NCBI GenBank assembly: GCA_014549065.1
Contig: JACDOX010000018.1
Coordinates: 6,113,119 to 6,177,118, forward strand
DNA length: 64,000 nucleotides
From: Cardinalis cardinalis
Taxonomy: Eukaryota; Chordata; Aves; Passeriformes; Cardinalidae
Direction of reading: 5' to 3'
The notes beneath the pieces are model-generated. The model was given only the letters and a program-made list of their open reading frames with translations. It had not been told where the DNA came from and searched no databases. This document shows, in pieces, positions 61,306 through 64,000 of this stretch (position 1 is its first letter; each line of letters starts with the position of its first letter). The position numbers and the translations under genes are program-made.

Positions 61306-63510
61306 TTAAGCCAACAGACAACACTTGCATTCCACCTCNCACTAACAGCAAAAAGTTATAGCTGTGTTTAATTTCTGTTGAGTGCTAAATAATTAAAAAA
61401 TTTTGAATGAAGTATTATTTTTAAGAAGCATAAAGGAATTTAGCAATGTAAACATATCAAGGAGAGGAAAAAAAAAGAACTTGAGGAATAAAAGCCCAAG
61501 AGCTTGCACTGGCTTGTTTGGCAGTTCTCTGCTGTTTCCAATACTTTTCTCTCTANGCCTTTTTCCATAAATATACAAGGCATTTGAAATGCATGTGTTA
61601 CACTGTGCACTGACTTCTAGGTGATTTGAAGGATATGACCCTAAAATGCAATTTCTATTCCAGACTCCAGCCTTACATCTCCATCAGCCCCCTCTAACAC
61701 ACAGTGTAAACAGCCAGCCCACTCACACTCACTTCTCTGGTGGGGCTTTGCCACCAGTTAGCACCCCTCACAGGAAAAATCCTCCTGATACAGAAGGTAA
61801 AAGGTGAACAGTTTCTTGCAAGAAGAGAAAAGTGAGCCTCTGTCAACTCTGCAAGCTGCACCAGCAGCTTCTGTAGCCCTTACATCAGCATTTATTTTGT
61901 TATTGCACTTGAAGCTTTGCAACTATCCACACAGAAAATCCAGCAGTGCTGAGGGTCACACCACCTTCATTTTGGCCACAGTACCACCTCCCTGCCAAGG
62001 CATGCTAAGACATCTGGCCAACATGTCTGTGACCAGTGCTGCTTTCCCAGCAAAGCCCAAACTCTGCTTCAGGTAGTTACCAGCATTCCCTGGTTTTGCT
62101 TGGGAAAATAGAAAGCATTATCTTCTGAATAAGCTATTCTGCAAGCGCTGCCCTGCTAATTTTTGTGGTAACTTTACAGGGCAGTGCTTTGCCCAGCATG
62201 GAGTACANCAGCACAGCCAGCCCCACGCAGGTTTATCCTGGAGAAGAGAAGTGTTTAAGTTAAAAACCAGTAGTTGCAGTCAAATGCGAGGCACAGGGGA
62301 GCACTGTCAGAACAAAGAGGGACATCCAGAGCTACTCACCAGGATGGCATCACCTACACTCCTGCAACAGCAGTGACATTTCTCTAGGGAGCACAGGCAC
62401 TTTGGCAGCCTTTTATTTACTCAGCCCTTTTTGTAGTTGAAAGTGTAAGAGACTGGGCAGGGAGAAGAGGTCTCAGCATCTCCCTGTCCAAGCTGCCATG
62501 TGCCAAGCCAGAGGAGCACAATGTGAAGCCANTTTGACACAGACNCTGATGCTTTTGCAAGGAATAGATNACACCTGCAGAGAGGCTGCTGGCAGAACAG
62601 CCAGACACATGCTGTCCAGAGAGCCACCCAGCCTCAGTCCCTGTCCCCACAGCCCTCAGCAAAACCACGTGCTAGCCATCAGCCAGACCAAACTTGCAAA
62701 GATGACTGTCCTTTACAGCCAAGGGTGGCAGCTTGAAAGAATCTGGACTTCATTGCTAAATTGAAATAATTTTCTGTATACAAACGTGGGTATGTATNTG
62801 TTTTTTCTTCTTTAGGCAAGAAAACAAATACTTTGATTATTGGATTAGAAGACTGGGAAAAAATCATGGTTTTCACTTGTGCCTCACTGGAATACTTTAT
62901 GACGAGTATTAATGAGTAAATATTGAGAAAAAAAATAAATCACTCTAAAAATTGATGTGGAAGAGATGTACATTGATACATTGATAGCAAAAATCCCATT
63001 AAAGGTCATTGTATTANAGCATAAACTAGTAAGTCCATATGCCACTGTAGTACAACCNTAACAGAGCCATGCTTAAGCTGAANTCCAGGCCTCAACATTG
63101 CCCACCTATTTTGTTGTTTTACATCCNTTCTTATATCTTCAAATATCCCTTTCCTCCTTGAAATGTTGGATGGCTAAACATAATGTCTTCAATAGATTGA
63201 CTCCAAAAAGGAACCCATGAGGACCATTGGAAGAATACAGGCCTACAGCCAAGTGCAAAGAACTCTGCTAGCACCTACTAAGCACTATTAATGGCAGCAT
63301 TTGCAGCTCTTGACACTTGCTTCTGACTCAAATTAGTTGCTCTTCAAATATCTGTATCATATAATTAGGAAGTACAGCATCATCAAGAGAACATGGATTT
63401 TGCATTTCTTGACCTTTTTCCTACTAATTTTCAGCAGACTATTTAATGTTAAAATTATACACTGTGAAATGTGGTGATTCCAGCTAGGAATGCACAAGTA
63501 AGACTGGCAT

Positions 63511-63540
63511 ATAGGTAGTGGTATTATAGGTAGTGGTATT
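63511..63540. repeat. 15-bp perfect tandem duplication
   Basis: ataggtagtggtatt occurs twice in succession. Confidence 0.95.
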
Positions 63541-64000
63541 AATTAGCATGAAAACACTCCAGCNGGCAGACTAGGTGATATCTGCATTCACCTGGAAGAT
63601 TTTATTCATTAAGAAGATGTTATTTTGGAAAAATATGTCCAAGGAAAGTCCTTGTACCTCAGCTATAAGAAGTGTTTCATAGCACAAATGTCCCATTTCT
63701 AGTTACCAGTTATTTATCTAGTTAGTTCTAGGTTATATCCAATTGTCAGAAAGACAACAGTTACTGCTCTGTAGGCATTCTGTTCACTGGAATACATTCA
63801 GTAAAAAAAATACAAGTTTCATCACTGAGTCAGTCCTGGTCTGCAGAAAGTATAGTGCCAGTAAGGTTTTGTTCACAAAGTCCTTTAATTCTGTGTAATT
63901 CTTAGACTGCTGCAGATTTCAGAAGCCATTTGCAGTGGGTACCACTGAACTTTTTTAAAGAACGTGGTCTGACTCCAACTCCTCTAATTTCCTTACTCGG

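Larger units (their letters stand above)
58177..64000. other. Non-coding DNA, putative DHRSX intron 1 (right end)
   Basis: Apart from the short CR1 at 61130-61305, the T/A tract and the 15-bp duplication, I see no gene. GC-richer stretches lie at 59320-59650 and 62320-62690, without exon 1-like coding sequence. Confidence 0.5.

Noticed and set aside
1..64000. ZBED1, which lies beside DHRSX in mammals
   Set aside because: No long intronless open frame with its BED-finger or transposase-like domains occurs in the window.
1..64000. CRISPR arrays, bacterial operons, rRNA or tRNA genes
   Set aside because: No such structure is seen; the window is vertebrate nuclear DNA with spliced exons and LINE repeats.

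Overview
This is an AT-rich, mostly non-coding piece of a vertebrate nuclear genome, most likely a bird and probably a songbird. The clues are numerous CR1 (chicken repeat 1) LINE fragments of different ages, two copies of an AT-rich LTR-like repeat of the kind common in passerines, no mammalian-type SINEs or L1, and two coding exons that read as a sauropsid-like DHRSX. Single N bases are scattered throughout and one 372-base gap lies inside a microsatellite, as in a short-read draft assembly. Gene content: the only gene I can name is DHRSX on the minus strand, a short-chain dehydrogenase/reductase of dolichol metabolism. Two consecutive internal exons are visible: exon 2 (46042-46149), with the Rossmann dinucleotide-binding motif, and exon 3 (33788-33856). 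They join in phase across a 12.2-kb intron. The first exon should lie beyond the right end and later exons beyond the left end, so nearly the whole window would be DHRSX introns 1 (part), 2 and 3 (part). Layout: 1-33787 is putative intron 3, mainly unique AT-rich DNA with one LTR-like copy (12901-13313), a 36-base palindrome with two unread bases at its apex (23782-23817), a CR1 fragment (26411-26705), an inverted pair of an unidentified ~210-bp element (29330-29540 and 31595-31818) and more CR1. 33857-46041 is intron 2, with a GGAA microsatellite, a two-part CR1 region (39785-41325), a GC-rich block with an inverted nuclear-receptor-like half-site pair, and several minus-strand open reading frames that look like exons. 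46150-64000 is putative intron 1, with the second LTR-like copy, a purine-rich hexanucleotide microsatellite around the gap, the largest CR1 (57080-58176, with decayed reverse transcriptase) and a short CR1 3' end. The most interesting unexplained signal is a set of exon-like minus-strand segments (42517-42699, 38097-38297, 35686-35837, 33280-33421) with splice-like borders, interleaved on the same strand with the DHRSX exons. They may be fragments of a second, unidentified gene or chance open frames. This reading cannot settle which.
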